Assembly (NCBI GenBank): GCA_023265515.1
Contig: JAHFSZ010000006.1
Location: 7,549-40,506, forward strand
Direction of reading: 5' to 3'
Source of the DNA: Verrucomicrobiota bacterium
GTDB lineage: Bacteria; Verrucomicrobiota; Verrucomicrobiia; JABWAM01; JAHFSZ01
Length of the DNA: 32,958 nucleotides
Shown here: piece after piece, positions 22,548 through 31,401 of the stretch
Layout of the letters: every line of letters starts with the position of its first letter
How positions within the stretch are numbered: position 1 is the first letter of the stretch
The notes under the pieces: model-generated
The model's database searches: none
What the model was told of the DNA's origin: nothing
Seen by the model: the letters and a program-made list of their open reading frames with translations, nothing else
Position numbers and translations under genes: made by a program

Positions 22548-25500
22548 AATGCCTGAGGTTAGCGGTGCTTCTGTTCCTCCTGGCGGGGGGGATGGCTGGG
22601 GTCCAGGCGCAGACCACTGAGGCGCCGCCGAAACCCGCCCTTCTCGAAAAGTACAAGCAGCTCCTTGAGAAACAGCCCGTGGAAGGCACGGCCTTGGACC
22701 GGCTTTGGGAGCTTTATGGAAAGCATTTTTCCACGCGCGAGCTGATCGCGGAGTACCGGAAGCGTGCCGAGGCGGATCCCGCCAATGCCAAGCTTCAAAT
22801 TGTCGTTGGCCTGTTGGAAAAGAAGGCCGGGCACCCGGAAGCCGCTGCCGTTGAATTGCAGAAGGCCGTCGAGCTTGCCGCCGAGGAGCCGCTTGCATGG
22901 CAAGCGCTCGCCGATGTTCAGCTGGCGCTCGGCGGCAATGCGGATGCGGTCAAGAGCCTGGAAAAAGCCCTGGCACTTGCCAAGTCCCCGGTGGTGAAAA
23001 TCCCCCTCTACGAAAAACTGGGTCATGCGCATTCCCAGAACAAGGACTGGAAGGCCGCCACCGAGGCGTATGAAAAAATTTCAGAGCTCGATCCTGACAA
23101 TGTGCAGACGCATCTCCAGCTGGCGCGCACGTATGAGGAGATCAACATCGTCGAGCGTTCTCTCGCCCACTACGAGGCCGTCGTGAAACTGGGCGAATCG
23201 TTCCAGCGCTGCACCGCCTACCGGCAGATCGGCCTGCTCTGGGAGAAGCAGGACAGGTTCGACGAGGCGCGCGCTGCTTATGAAAGCGGCCTGCAGCTCA
23301 CTTCTTACGGCAACTGGTTGCGCCAGGACCTCCAGCGAAAGCTGGTCCAGCTTTATGAACGCCAGGGAAGGCTGCCCGAGCTGATTTCCAAACTACGGCA
23401 GCAAATCCAGGCCGAGCCCGGCAACCTCGATCCGCGCTGGTTTCTTGCGGACATCTACGCCAGCCAGAGCGACCTGGACCGGCAGATCGAAGTGCTGAAC
23501 GACGCGCTCAGCATTGCCTCGAACATAGCCGACCTGCGCAAGCAGCTCGCCGACGCCTACCGCGAGCGCAACAATTATGAAGAGGCGGCTGTTCAGTACG
23601 CCGAGCTTTTTCGCCTGGAGGGGCGCTATTTGGAGCACGCGATCGCGGCCTGCGAGATGTGGGTCGCTGCCAGGAAGCATGGCGAGGCGACGAAGTTTTG
23701 GAAAAAGGCTTTGAGCGAGCACGGGCCGGATGTCGACTGGTACCTGGCCGCCGCGCAATTTCATTCCGCCAACAAGCTCCCCTCCGAGGCGGTTCTCTTT
23801 TTCAACAAGGCCCTGGAAATCGACCCGCACCACATGCCGACCCTGCTGGCCCTCGGCGAGCACTACTATAACCTGAAACAAACGGGCGATGCCGTTGCCG
23901 CATGGAAAAGGCTCGTCGTTCCCTCCGACAAGGAGGATACACGGCTTGAGCAGCAGACGCGTCTGGCGGAACTGCTGAAAGAGCACGGTCTGCACCAGGA
24001 GGCCGCCCAGGTCTGGGAGGAAATCGTCAAGAGACGTCCCAACGACGCGGTTTGCCGGCTCGCTCACGGCCGCCAGTGTCTGGAGTCCGGCGATCCTGAA
24101 AAAGCGCGCGCGCAGTTCGAGAAGGCGATGTCACTCAACGGTGACCTTGCATTCCGCTTGACCGTGCTCGATGCCTTGCTGGATGCGATCGAGCAGGATC
24201 GGCAGCAGGAAAACGGCCTGGCTGGTTATGCCGCTGAGCGTGAGAAAGTCTATGCTTCGGACCGGAGCCGCGACAACATTCTGATCCTTTCGCGAATCTA
24301 CGGCCGTCAGAAAAAGTGGAGCCAGTCCTTCACCGCGATGGAAAATTACCTGGCCGATCATGCCGGCGACGTGCAGGTCCTCAAGGAATTTGCCGATGTG
24401 GCTTCCCGCATTCCGGGCAAGCACGACCGGGCTGAGGCGGTATGGAACAAGCTTCGCCAGCTTGATCCGGGCGAGGAGCGCTCCTATCTGAAACACCTCG
24501 TCCGGATGAAGCTCGACGAAAAGCGCTCGATGGAGGCGGTCCAGTATGCCAAGGAAATTGTCGATCTCAATCCCCAGATGGCCGCCTCTTACATCGAGCT
24601 GGCTGACGCCTACCAGCAGGCGCACCAGCCCTCCGCTGCCATCGAGCAAGTGCGCGTTGCCGTGCAGAAAGATCCGGCGAATTTCGACTACCGGCGCAAG
24701 CTCGCCGACATGTACCAGAAGTTTGGCCGCTACGACGAAGCGGAGGCTGAATTGACCGGAATGTTGTCGATGCCGATGGAGACGCCCGTGCGAATGAACG
24801 TGCTGCAGGACATCATGTCTTTGGCGCTCAAGCGCAGCCGGCTCGACGACCTGGCACAGAACTTCCGCAAGAAACTGGAGGAGAATCCCGACGATTATTT
24901 TTTGCATCTGGCGAACGCGGAAATCTTAAGGGTAGTCGGCGATGACCGCGGATCGTACGGGATGCTTCAGAACGCGCTCAAGCACGCGAAGGAACCGGCC
25001 GAGGCGCTCAGCCGCCTGGTGGAAATCGCCTACGAGGAGGACAACTTGAAGGAGGCCATTCGCTACCAGCAAAGGTTGATGCGCCTCGCCCGCGATCCGA
25101 GCGCCTCATCGTATCTCAAACTGGCCGAGCTTCAGGAGGAGGCCGACGACACACCGGCCGCCGAGGAGACCTGGGGCCTGATTTCCAGGCGCTTCAAGGA
25201 CGACGAGGTGGTCCTTCGCGCCGTGGCGAGCCATTTTCGGGAGAAGGAGGCCGACAACGCCACCCGGGAAACTTACGAGCGGATCCTGGTGATCGACCCG
25301 AGCGATTATGCGACCTGGATCGAGCTGGCGAAGCTTTCGTTGAAAAGCGACAACAAGAAAAAGGCGGTCGACTGTTTCCAGAAGGTGCTGAGCCTGTCGG
25401 CGCTGCGCCATGCTGGAACCGAGTTGATCCTGCCCCCGTTGAGCCTGGTCGGAGACCCGTCACTCTGGTCCTCGCCCCAGGCCGCCAACGACGCCGGACG

Positions 25501-28500
25501 CGGTCCGGTGCGGGCGCGGCCCGGAGCCGGAGCGATGGCGCCAACGAATGTGCCACGCACGCTGGGTGCCAGGCATCTCTCCCGCGGCGGGCTTTTCTCG
25601 AATTCTCCATCGATTGACTTGCGCAAACCTCCGGCATCGCTCGAGGAAGCCCGGCTCGTTGCGATCGCCCATCTGGTTTCGTTGATGACGCCGCAGGAGC
25701 TCGCGGCTTGGGCGGGCCAGCTGGAGAAGGAGCGGCAGGTTCGCACGGCGGTCCGGCCGGAGGATGTTCCGAAGAACCAGGAGCTGATTCTTTTTTACGT
25801 GCTGACACAGAACAAGGAGAAGGGGGTCGCACTTCTGTCCGAGTTAAGCTTCGCCCAGCCGGGCAACTACAACCTGCGGAAGTTCTTCCTGCATGCGGCC
25901 GCGGTCTGGAACCGGATGGACGCGGTCGCGACATTTTTGCAAGAGCACACGCCGAATGGACTGCCACCGCGCGAGGGGTTGTATGAAGTCATTGATCTTT
26001 TGATCAGCCTGGGCAACAGCAGGGAGGCCCTCTCACTCGCCCAGCAGTTTATCGAAAAATATCCGGACATTGAGACCCACAGCGAGTTGGTTCATATCTT
26101 CGCCGACCGGCAGCGGTATGTCGAGGCGGTCCAGCTTGCACGGCTGGCTTTGCAGAAAAATCCGTCAGGTCTCCAATCGATGCATTATCGCTCCTGGCTG
26201 GTGGAGTGGCTTCTTTTGATGGGCCAGAGCGAAGAGGCCTCGAAGCTGGCCGGTGAAGTTGTCTACCGGGATGTGGTGGACCTGATCAGTGACCAGGATT
26301 CCAAGGTGCGGGTCCTTCGCCAGGTGCCGTTTTTGTTCAGCGAGCAGGAGATTTCAAAAATGATGGCTGAGCTTCCCGACTACATGGAGCGCCACTCCAC
26401 GCCCATCGACCGGTCTGCGACACTGGGCATCCTTTACACGGTGTTCGGCGATGATCAAAAGGCGGCACCGCATCTCGCCCATGCGGCCACGCTGAAGGGC
26501 GACAGCCTTGATTTCCTCAGGGAAGCATCGATGTGGTTTGAACAGCAGCGCTATTCCGGCGCCGCGAAAATTTTCTGGGATGCCAGCAAGGTCTCGCTCC
26601 AGAAGCTCCCGGAAAGCGATGTCGTGGTGGCGCAAATCAAGGACATCGAACGCCGCGAGTGGGAATATCTTCTCCAGATGGGCTCCGAAGAGGAGGTCAA
26701 TCAGCGTTTGGACGCGATCCTCAAGGATCCGGCGACCGACGAGCGTGTCCTGCAGGATCTCGCCGCCCAGTTGCGCAACTACCAATATCTCGAGCAGTCC
26801 GCCTCCGTCTGGCAATGGCTGATCAACCGGAGTCCCGACAATGCGGCGTACAAGCAACAATTGATCATCGTCTACCAGCAGACCGGCGACTTCGACAAGG
26901 CCATCCAGCTGTGGAAGACCGAGATCGCCCGAATCGCAAAGGCTTTTCAAGGCAATGAAAACCATCCAGAGGTCGAAAAGGCGCGGCTGCGCCTCTTTGA
27001 TGTTTACGAGCAGGCGGGACTGATTGACGAACTGCAGGTGGAACTCGAGGCTCAGCTCAAACAGACTCCTGATGATCCGGATCTTCTCAAGCGATTGATG
27101 AGGGCTTACCAGCAGACGAACAATGAGCCGGCGCTGGCAGTCATCCGCGAGAAGCTCAACCGCATCAGCCGCCTCCAGCCTGCGGTGGCCGGCTCCAATG
27201 ATGTCGAGTACATGATCTACCACTACCAAAACCAGGGGAACATCCAAGCCGCACTCGACGAGGCGGAGAGGATTTACCGCAGGGAACCCGCCAAGAGAGA
27301 ACTGGTCCTGCCGATTCTGATCAACCTCTACTTCCAGGCCAACCAGCAGGACAAGGCAATGCGATTGGTGCGCCGGCTGCAGGCGAAGCAGGCTTCCAAT
27401 CAGCTCTCGAGGATCTATCAGACCGTTGGATATCAACTGCAATCCAAAGCGAAATGGGATGACGCCGTCCGGATCTGGAGGGCGGCGGCGGAATCGGCAG
27501 TCTCTATTCCTGAGGCCTACCAGTACCAGATGCGCCTGGTGGATATCTACCTGAACCATTTGACCGATTTCAAAGCGGCGGAATCGGAGATCGAACAGCT
27601 GGAAAATTCCGTTCAGATGAGCGACACGGGGCAGCTCACCGAGGTGATCCAGATGCGCGTCCAACTCGAAGAGCGGCGGTCGAACCTGAAACTGTTCGCA
27701 GAAAAGCTCGAGAAAAAACTGAAGGACGACCCGGACGACGAGATGACGCTCTGGTCGCTGGTTCAGGTTTACCAGAGGCTCGGAATGTTCGAGCCGCTGG
27801 GGGCGATTGTCGAGCGGCTCATCGCACTGCATTCGGAGGACGAGGTTCTGCTCCAGCAGCTCGCCGGCGTCCTCAAAAACCAGCGGCAGTGGAAAAATGT
27901 GGAAAAAATCTTTCGCCAAATGATTCAGCGACAACCGCAGAACGTCTATTACTATACGGAACTGGCCGGTGCCCTGCTGAGCGACAATCGGAAGGACGAG
28001 GCGGAAAAGGTGCTCCGGCGCGTCGAGCAGCTCGGAGGCCAGGTCAGTCCCTGCGCGCAAATCGCCCAATTCTATCTTGGCCGCCAGATGTGGGATGAGG
28101 CGAACCGCTATTTTGAGAAAGCACTGGCTGAATCAAGGGGTTTCCGAAGCCTCTATGTCTACCAGCAGTATGCCGAGAGCCTTGCCCGCCAGCGGCAGTA
28201 CGAGAAGGCTCGCGATATTTACAAGAGAATCTTTTCATTTCCTCAGGGACGGCAGTACTACTACAACCTCTTCTCCCTCTACCGCGAATGGGGACGGATG
28301 GACGTCCTGCTCACCGATTTCGGCCCCGAAATCAAAAAGATGCCTTTTATGATGAAACAGCAGCTTTACCAGCAGCTGATTCTCGGTTTCAAGGAGCAGG
28401 GGGATTTGCTAAGAGCGATCCGGTTATTCGAGGAACAGCCGATCCATTTCACCGATCCCTACCTCTATCAGAACGTTGGCGAGGCCTACGATGGCCTGCA

Positions 28501-28858
28501 GCAGTATGAAAAGGCGGCCATCGCATTCCAGGAGGCGGTGACGCGCCAGCCTAACAACCAGCAGTGGATCCAGCGGCTCGCCGACACTTACTGGAAATGG
28601 TCGCAGCAGGTATCCAAGACGGGTGATCTGAAGACAACCGAGACGCTTCTCATCAAGGCGTGCAAGCTGCAACCCATCAACCAGCAGTATCACTTCGAGC
28701 TGGCCAGGCTTTACGAAACCGGAAACGAGCCGCGCAAGGCCATCCAGGTCTACCGGGACCTGGCTGATGTCACGCTCTCGCCCTCGGTCAAGAAGAGCTG
28801 CGAGGAGCAAATCCAGCGGCTCGAGAAAATTTCCGGCGCCGTCCCCAGTGGCGGTTGA
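22544..28858 (+). CDS. Giant exported TPR-repeat protein
   Basis: 2104 aa, by far the largest gene here. A signal peptide ('RLAVLLFLLAGGMAGVQAQ', cleavage about 23) sends it to the periplasm or cell surface. Almost the whole mature chain is tetratricopeptide repeat, with W/L-G/Y-A-P spaced helices such as 'WKAATEAYEKISELDPDNVQ' and 'YEKAAIAFQEAVTRQPNNQ'; it would form a long superhelix with no catalytic domain. One break at about 968-1024 is rich in Pro, Gly, Arg and Ser ('RGPVRARPGAGAMAP') and looks disordered or inserted. The ATG overlaps the vWA stop (ATGA). A scaffold assembled with the vWA protein is the natural inference. Confidence 0.92.
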   Translation: MKCLRLAVLLFLLAGGMAGVQAQTTEAPPKPALLEKYKQLLEKQPVEGTALDRLWELYGKHFSTRELIAEYRKRAEADPANAKLQIVVGLLEKKAGHPEAAAVELQKAVELAAEEPLAWQALADVQLALGGNADAVKSLEKALALAKSPVVKIPLYEKLGHAHSQNKDWKAATEAYEKISELDPDNVQTHLQLARTYEEINIVERSLAHYEAVVKLGESFQRCTAYRQIGLLWEKQDRFDEARAAYESGLQLTSYGNWLRQDLQRKLVQLYERQGRLPELISKLRQQIQAEPGNLDPRWFLADIYASQSDLDRQIEVLNDALSIASNIADLRKQLADAYRERNNYEEAAVQYAELFRLEGRYLEHAIAACEMWVAARKHGEATKFWKKALSEHGPDVDWYLAAAQFHSANKLPSEAVLFFNKALEIDPHHMPTLLALGEHYYNLKQTGDAVAAWKRLVVPSDKEDTRLEQQTRLAELLKEHGLHQEAAQVWEEIVKRRPNDAVCRLAHGRQCLESGDPEKARAQFEKAMSLNGDLAFRLTVLDALLDAIEQDRQQENGLAGYAAEREKVYASDRSRDNILILSRIYGRQKKWSQSFTAMENYLADHAGDVQVLKEFADVASRIPGKHDRAEAVWNKLRQLDPGEERSYLKHLVRMKLDEKRSMEAVQYAKEIVDLNPQMAASYIELADAYQQAHQPSAAIEQVRVAVQKDPANFDYRRKLADMYQKFGRYDEAEAELTGMLSMPMETPVRMNVLQDIMSLALKRSRLDDLAQNFRKKLEENPDDYFLHLANAEILRVVGDDRGSYGMLQNALKHAKEPAEALSRLVEIAYEEDNLKEAIRYQQRLMRLARDPSASSYLKLAELQEEADDTPAAEETWGLISRRFKDDEVVLRAVASHFREKEADNATRETYERILVIDPSDYATWIELAKLSLKSDNKKKAVDCFQKVLSLSALRHAGTELILPPLSLVGDPSLWSSPQAANDAGRGPVRARPGAGAMAPTNVPRTLGARHLSRGGLFSNSPSIDLRKPPASLEEARLVAIAHLVSLMTPQELAAWAGQLEKERQVRTAVRPEDVPKNQELILFYVLTQNKEKGVALLSELSFAQPGNYNLRKFFLHAAAVWNRMDAVATFLQEHTPNGLPPREGLYEVIDLLISLGNSREALSLAQQFIEKYPDIETHSELVHIFADRQRYVEAVQLARLALQKNPSGLQSMHYRSWLVEWLLLMGQSEEASKLAGEVVYRDVVDLISDQDSKVRVLRQVPFLFSEQEISKMMAELPDYMERHSTPIDRSATLGILYTVFGDDQKAAPHLAHAATLKGDSLDFLREASMWFEQQRYSGAAKIFWDASKVSLQKLPESDVVVAQIKDIERREWEYLLQMGSEEEVNQRLDAILKDPATDERVLQDLAAQLRNYQYLEQSASVWQWLINRSPDNAAYKQQLIIVYQQTGDFDKAIQLWKTEIARIAKAFQGNENHPEVEKARLRLFDVYEQAGLIDELQVELEAQLKQTPDDPDLLKRLMRAYQQTNNEPALAVIREKLNRISRLQPAVAGSNDVEYMIYHYQNQGNIQAALDEAERIYRREPAKRELVLPILINLYFQANQQDKAMRLVRRLQAKQASNQLSRIYQTVGYQLQSKAKWDDAVRIWRAAAESAVSIPEAYQYQMRLVDIYLNHLTDFKAAESEIEQLENSVQMSDTGQLTEVIQMRVQLEERRSNLKLFAEKLEKKLKDDPDDEMTLWSLVQVYQRLGMFEPLGAIVERLIALHSEDEVLLQQLAGVLKNQRQWKNVEKIFRQMIQRQPQNVYYYTELAGALLSDNRKDEAEKVLRRVEQLGGQVSPCAQIAQFYLGRQMWDEANRYFEKALAESRGFRSLYVYQQYAESLARQRQYEKARDIYKRIFSFPQGRQYYYNLFSLYREWGRMDVLLTDFGPEIKKMPFMMKQQLYQQLILGFKEQGDLLRAIRLFEEQPIHFTDPYLYQNVGEAYDGLQQYEKAAIAFQEAVTRQPNNQQWIQRLADTYWKWSQQVSKTGDLKTTETLLIKACKLQPINQQYHFELARLYETGNEPRKAIQVYRDLADVTLSPSVKKSCEEQIQRLEKISGAVPSGG

Positions 28859-28888
28859 TCCTTTTCCAGCGGTCCGTTCAAAACAGGG

Positions 28889-28917
28889 TTGAAATTCAGG
28901 GGTGCCTCCTTTAGATT
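28889..28917 (+). promoter_or_regulatory. Candidate sigma-70 promoter for asd
   Basis: TTGAAA (28889-28894), 17-nt spacer, TAGATT (28912-28917): 5/6 and 4/6 consensus matches. The predicted transcript would begin only about 8 nt before ATG 28932, or 17 nt before ATG 28941, which favours the second start or a near-leaderless mRNA. Confidence 0.5.
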
Positions 28918-28931
28918 GCGCGTCCTTTTCC

Positions 28932-29945
28932 ATGAAGGCCATGAAAAACATCGCAGTGCTCGGCGCGACCGGAGCCGTCGGTATCGAGGTACTCCATACG
29001 CTCGAGCGGCGGAACTTTCCGGTCGGCCGCCTCAAGCTGCTGGCCTCGTCGCGCTCGGCAGGAAAAAAACTCCGTTTTAAGGGCAAGCTGGTTGCCGTCG
29101 AAGCGGTGACGCCGGATTCCTTCCAGGATGTCCAGATCGCGATCTTCAGCGCCGGCGCGAGCCGCTCTCTCGAGTTCGCGCCGCACGCCGTGAAAGCGGG
29201 CGCGGTGGTCATTGATAACTCGTCCGCCTACCGGATGGATCCGCAGATCCCGCTCGTCGTTCCGGAGGTCAATTCCGGGGACATGCGCAAGCACAAGGGG
29301 ATCATCGCCAATCCGAATTGCACGGCGGCGATCATGGCCGTTGTCCTCTGGCCGATCCACCAGGCCGCGAAAATCGAAAGAATTGTTGTCTCGACCTACC
29401 AGGCCGCCAGCGGCGCAGGCGCCAAAGCGATGCAGGAGCTCGAGGAACAGAGCCGCGATATCCTGGCGGGCCGCGCGGCGAAAAAAGAGGTTTTGCCGCA
29501 CCAGATTGCGTTCAATGTTTTTTCACACAACGCCGAGATTGCCGACAACGGCTACAACGGGGAAGAAAACAAAGTTGTCCAGGAGATGCGGAAGATGTTT
29601 CACGAGCCGCAGCTCAAGATTTGCGCCACCTGCATTCGCGTCCCGGTGATGCGGGCGCACTCCGAGTCGATCGTCATTGAGACCGGGCGAAAACTTTCGC
29701 CGGAAGAGGCGGTGAAGATTCTCGGCAAGGCGCCTGGTGTGCGGCTGGTGAACGACCCGCGAAACAACTACTTTCCGATGCCAATCGAGGCATCCGGCGA
29801 ATTTGACGTCCTTGTCGGCAGGATTCGCAGGGACTTTTCCGCCAGGGAAGGCCACGGCTTGGCCCTCTTTGTCAGCGGCGACCAGCTGCTCAAAGGCGCG
29901 GCCCTGAACGCCGTCCAGATCGCCGAGAGCCTCGCCGACCTGTGA
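28932..29945 (+). CDS. asd: Aspartate-semialdehyde dehydrogenase
   Basis: NADPH-dependent reduction of aspartyl phosphate to the semialdehyde, the branch point to lysine/diaminopimelate, threonine and methionine. 337 aa from ATG 28932 (334 from 28941). Motifs: 'VLGATGAVG' nucleotide loop, 'SAGASRSLEFAP', 'IDNSSAYRMD', active-site Cys in 'NPNCTAA', 'STYQAASGAGAKAM', the substrate loop 'CIRVPVMRAHSESI' with the acid-base His, and 'GDQLLKGAALNAVQI' at the end. It matches the shorter bacterial Asd class common in Gram-positive and PVC genomes. It stands alone; the 137-nt gap after it has a G5/C7 palindrome without a T-run. Confidence 0.96.
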   Translation: MKAMKNIAVLGATGAVGIEVLHTLERRNFPVGRLKLLASSRSAGKKLRFKGKLVAVEAVTPDSFQDVQIAIFSAGASRSLEFAPHAVKAGAVVIDNSSAYRMDPQIPLVVPEVNSGDMRKHKGIIANPNCTAAIMAVVLWPIHQAAKIERIVVSTYQAASGAGAKAMQELEEQSRDILAGRAAKKEVLPHQIAFNVFSHNAEIADNGYNGEENKVVQEMRKMFHEPQLKICATCIRVPVMRAHSESIVIETGRKLSPEEAVKILGKAPGVRLVNDPRNNYFPMPIEASGEFDVLVGRIRRDFSAREGHGLALFVSGDQLLKGAALNAVQIAESLADL

Positions 29946-30082
29946 TTTTAAAGGCCTTTCGCAACCATTAAGGCAGTATAGAGGGGCTTTTACGGGTTGA
30001 GGGGGTGGCCCCCCCGTCGAGGCCGAAACATTGTCCAAATCAGTTGACAGAAAGCTGGTCATGCACGAGAGTTTGATTTAAT

Positions 30083-30313
30083 ATGACAACTGGAATGCTC
30101 GGCACGGAAGACAATAGGGGAGTCAAACTCATTGGATCTTTACCGATCCGGCAAGCCAACCACGAGGCGCAAGCCGAAGACACCGTCCGTTGGTTTCGCT
30201 CCCTCAGCAAGCAGGAAAAGCGATTCCACATCCTGTTTTACGCGCTGGCCGCCCTGACGGGTATTCTGATCGTCCAGCTGATCTGGCAGATCGCGATCCT
30301 GACGGTTCGGTAA
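30083..30313 (+). CDS. Small single-pass membrane protein
   Basis: 76 aa, not recognised. A polar N-terminal part with an amphipathic stretch ('EAQAEDTVRWFRSLSKQEKRF') leads to one C-terminal helix ('ILFYALAALTGILIVQLIWQIAIL', about 50-73). It is tail-anchored in layout, with the N-terminus probably cytoplasmic. It stands between asd and the minus-strand lipoprotein, which it meets convergently with 23 nt between. No strong Shine-Dalgarno or promoter pair is visible; TTGACA at about 30043 has no good -10 at 17 nt. Coding-like codon use supports a real gene. Confidence 0.6.
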   Translation: MTTGMLGTEDNRGVKLIGSLPIRQANHEAQAEDTVRWFRSLSKQEKRFHILFYALAALTGILIVQLIWQIAILTVR

Positions 30314-30336
30314 AGACCCTTGCCCCGCCGGTTGTC

Positions 30337-30543
30337 CTAGTAGCCAACGCCCGGCCCGCCGGCCCCCAACACGCTCTTGTTTTCCCATTTCTGGGGCTTG
30401 TTCCAAGGGATGGTGGAAACATGATCTTCATCCGACTGGGCTTTTTCGGTTCCTTCTGTCGTCCCGCATCCACTCAAGGCAAGGAGCAGCAGGCTCGCGG
30501 CAAACGAAAGGCCACGAAGAATCGTTTTCAAACGGATGCGCAT
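30337..30543 (-). CDS. Small lipoprotein
   Basis: 68 aa. An Arg/Lys-rich start, a hydrophobic run and lipobox 'LALSGC' (Cys at 26) show export and lipidation. The mature 43 residues are polar, ending Gly-rich ('SVLGAGGPGVGY'), with a 'WNKPQKWEN' segment; no domain is known. It begins 14 nt after the MreC-like gene and is surely transcribed with it, suggesting a two-component envelope unit. Most of the protein would hang from the membrane as a short disordered tail. Confidence 0.78.
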   Translation of the reverse strand: MRIRLKTILRGLSFAASLLLLALSGCGTTEGTEKAQSDEDHVSTIPWNKPQKWENKSVLGAGGPGVGY

Positions 30544-30557
30544 GACAGGAAGCTATA

Positions 30558-31343
30558 CTAGGAAGCAGTTTCCGCTGCAATCGCGGAATCACCTTCCCGG
30601 AGCTCGCCATGGGTCCACTTCGGGAGGATGTCGCCGATCGAAATGGAGGGCTCGACCGAAGTGATCTTGACGCGGCCGACCAGCTGGCCATCGCGGTAAA
30701 CCAGCATCGACTTATTGGCGACGACGCCTTCGTTTTCGCCGACATCGAGGACGACAAAATTCCATTCGGAATTCACGGCCATCAGGTGGCCGACGAGGTC
30801 TTTCGGGATGTCACCATGCTCGCGGTTTTGAAGCCGCTTTTTCATGTTGGTGTTCTCACTTTGCAGCTCGGCAAGCTTCGTGGAAAGGAGCGCTTTTTCG
30901 TCATTGAGAACCTGAAGGTCCGACTGAACCCTCCTCATCTCATCGATGATTTTCGAAGGATCCACGCCCGGTGGCAGGACCTTGTTCAACTGCTCAAGCT
31001 TTAACGATGCGGCCTTGGCGTCAGCGGCGGTTTTGGCGAGTTCTTCCTTGGTTTTCTTCAACTCCGCCATGTGAGCTTCCGCCTTTTTCTTGTTCTCATC
31101 GGCCTCCTTCTTGGCGGTGTCCAGAGCCGTCTGTGTGGTTTGAAGTTCAGCAGTGGCTTTTCTGGCCTTGTCCTCGGCGCCGCTCAGCTTGGAGGAGGCA
31201 TCGGAGGCCTTCTGCTCGGCTTCGGTTTTGGCCTTTTCCGCATCGCTGAGCTTTTGGCGTTTTTGGAGTCCGAGGAAGATGCCGCCAATGCCAGCAAGGA
31301 TGACGACCAGTAGAATAATCCTCAGGATCAGTGATTTGGACAT
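30558..31343 (-). CDS. Membrane-anchored coiled-coil protein with MreC-like C-terminal domain
   Basis: 261 aa from ATG 31343 (the track uses a GTG three codons earlier). One N-terminal anchor ('ILRIILLVVILAGIGGIFLGL'), then a long Ala/Lys/Glu coiled coil (about 30-170), then a compact beta domain: 'WNFVVLDVGENEGVVANKSMLVYRDGQLVGRVKITSVEPSISIGDILP'. This 'G..eGV..g....VyRdg..vG.v....v....s..' pattern resembles the MreC barrel. The topology matches MreC (anchor, coil, periplasmic beta), but no mreB/mreD is adjacent and the coil is longer. It is served by a near-consensus promoter at 31373-31401 and followed by the lipoprotein. Confidence 0.82.
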   Translation of the reverse strand: MSKSLILRIILLVVILAGIGGIFLGLQKRQKLSDAEKAKTEAEQKASDASSKLSGAEDKARKATAELQTTQTALDTAKKEADENKKKAEAHMAELKKTKEELAKTAADAKAASLKLEQLNKVLPPGVDPSKIIDEMRRVQSDLQVLNDEKALLSTKLAELQSENTNMKKRLQNREHGDIPKDLVGHLMAVNSEWNFVVLDVGENEGVVANKSMLVYRDGQLVGRVKITSVEPSISIGDILPKWTHGELREGDSAIAAETAS

Positions 31344-31372
31344 AGGAGTCACTTCACGTTGAATTTCAGGGA

Positions 31373-31401
31373 CTTATACCGGGTGTAGCCGGGAGTGTCA
31401 A
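31373..31401 (-). promoter_or_regulatory. Near-consensus sigma-70 promoter for the coiled-coil/lipoprotein operon
   Basis: On the minus strand: TTGACA (31401-31396, 6/6), 17-nt spacer, TATAAG (31378-31373, 5/6). The transcript would start about 22 nt before ATG 31343. The -35 overlaps the stop codon of the upstream NYN gene. It is the best promoter match in the window, suggesting high constitutive expression. Confidence 0.75.

Noticed and set aside
25555-25570. Shared 9-mer GTGCCACGC between the TPR insert and the serS leader
   Set aside because: A 9-base match is expected by chance in a GC-rich window of this size.
26354-28069. 571-aa minus-strand ORF
   Set aside because: It lies wholly antisense to the TPR gene, whose repeat pattern is clear. 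High GC and codon bias of the real frame remove stops from the antisense; the protein is low-complexity Leu/Asp/Val/Arg without motifs.
29996-30020. G5-TGG-C7 palindrome after asd as an intrinsic terminator
   Set aside because: The stem is only about 5 bp and is not followed by a T-run; it could also be chance in a G/C homopolymer region.
30043-30082. TTGACA promoter for the 76-aa membrane protein
   Set aside because: A perfect -35 word is present, but no acceptable -10 lies 16-18 nt downstream.
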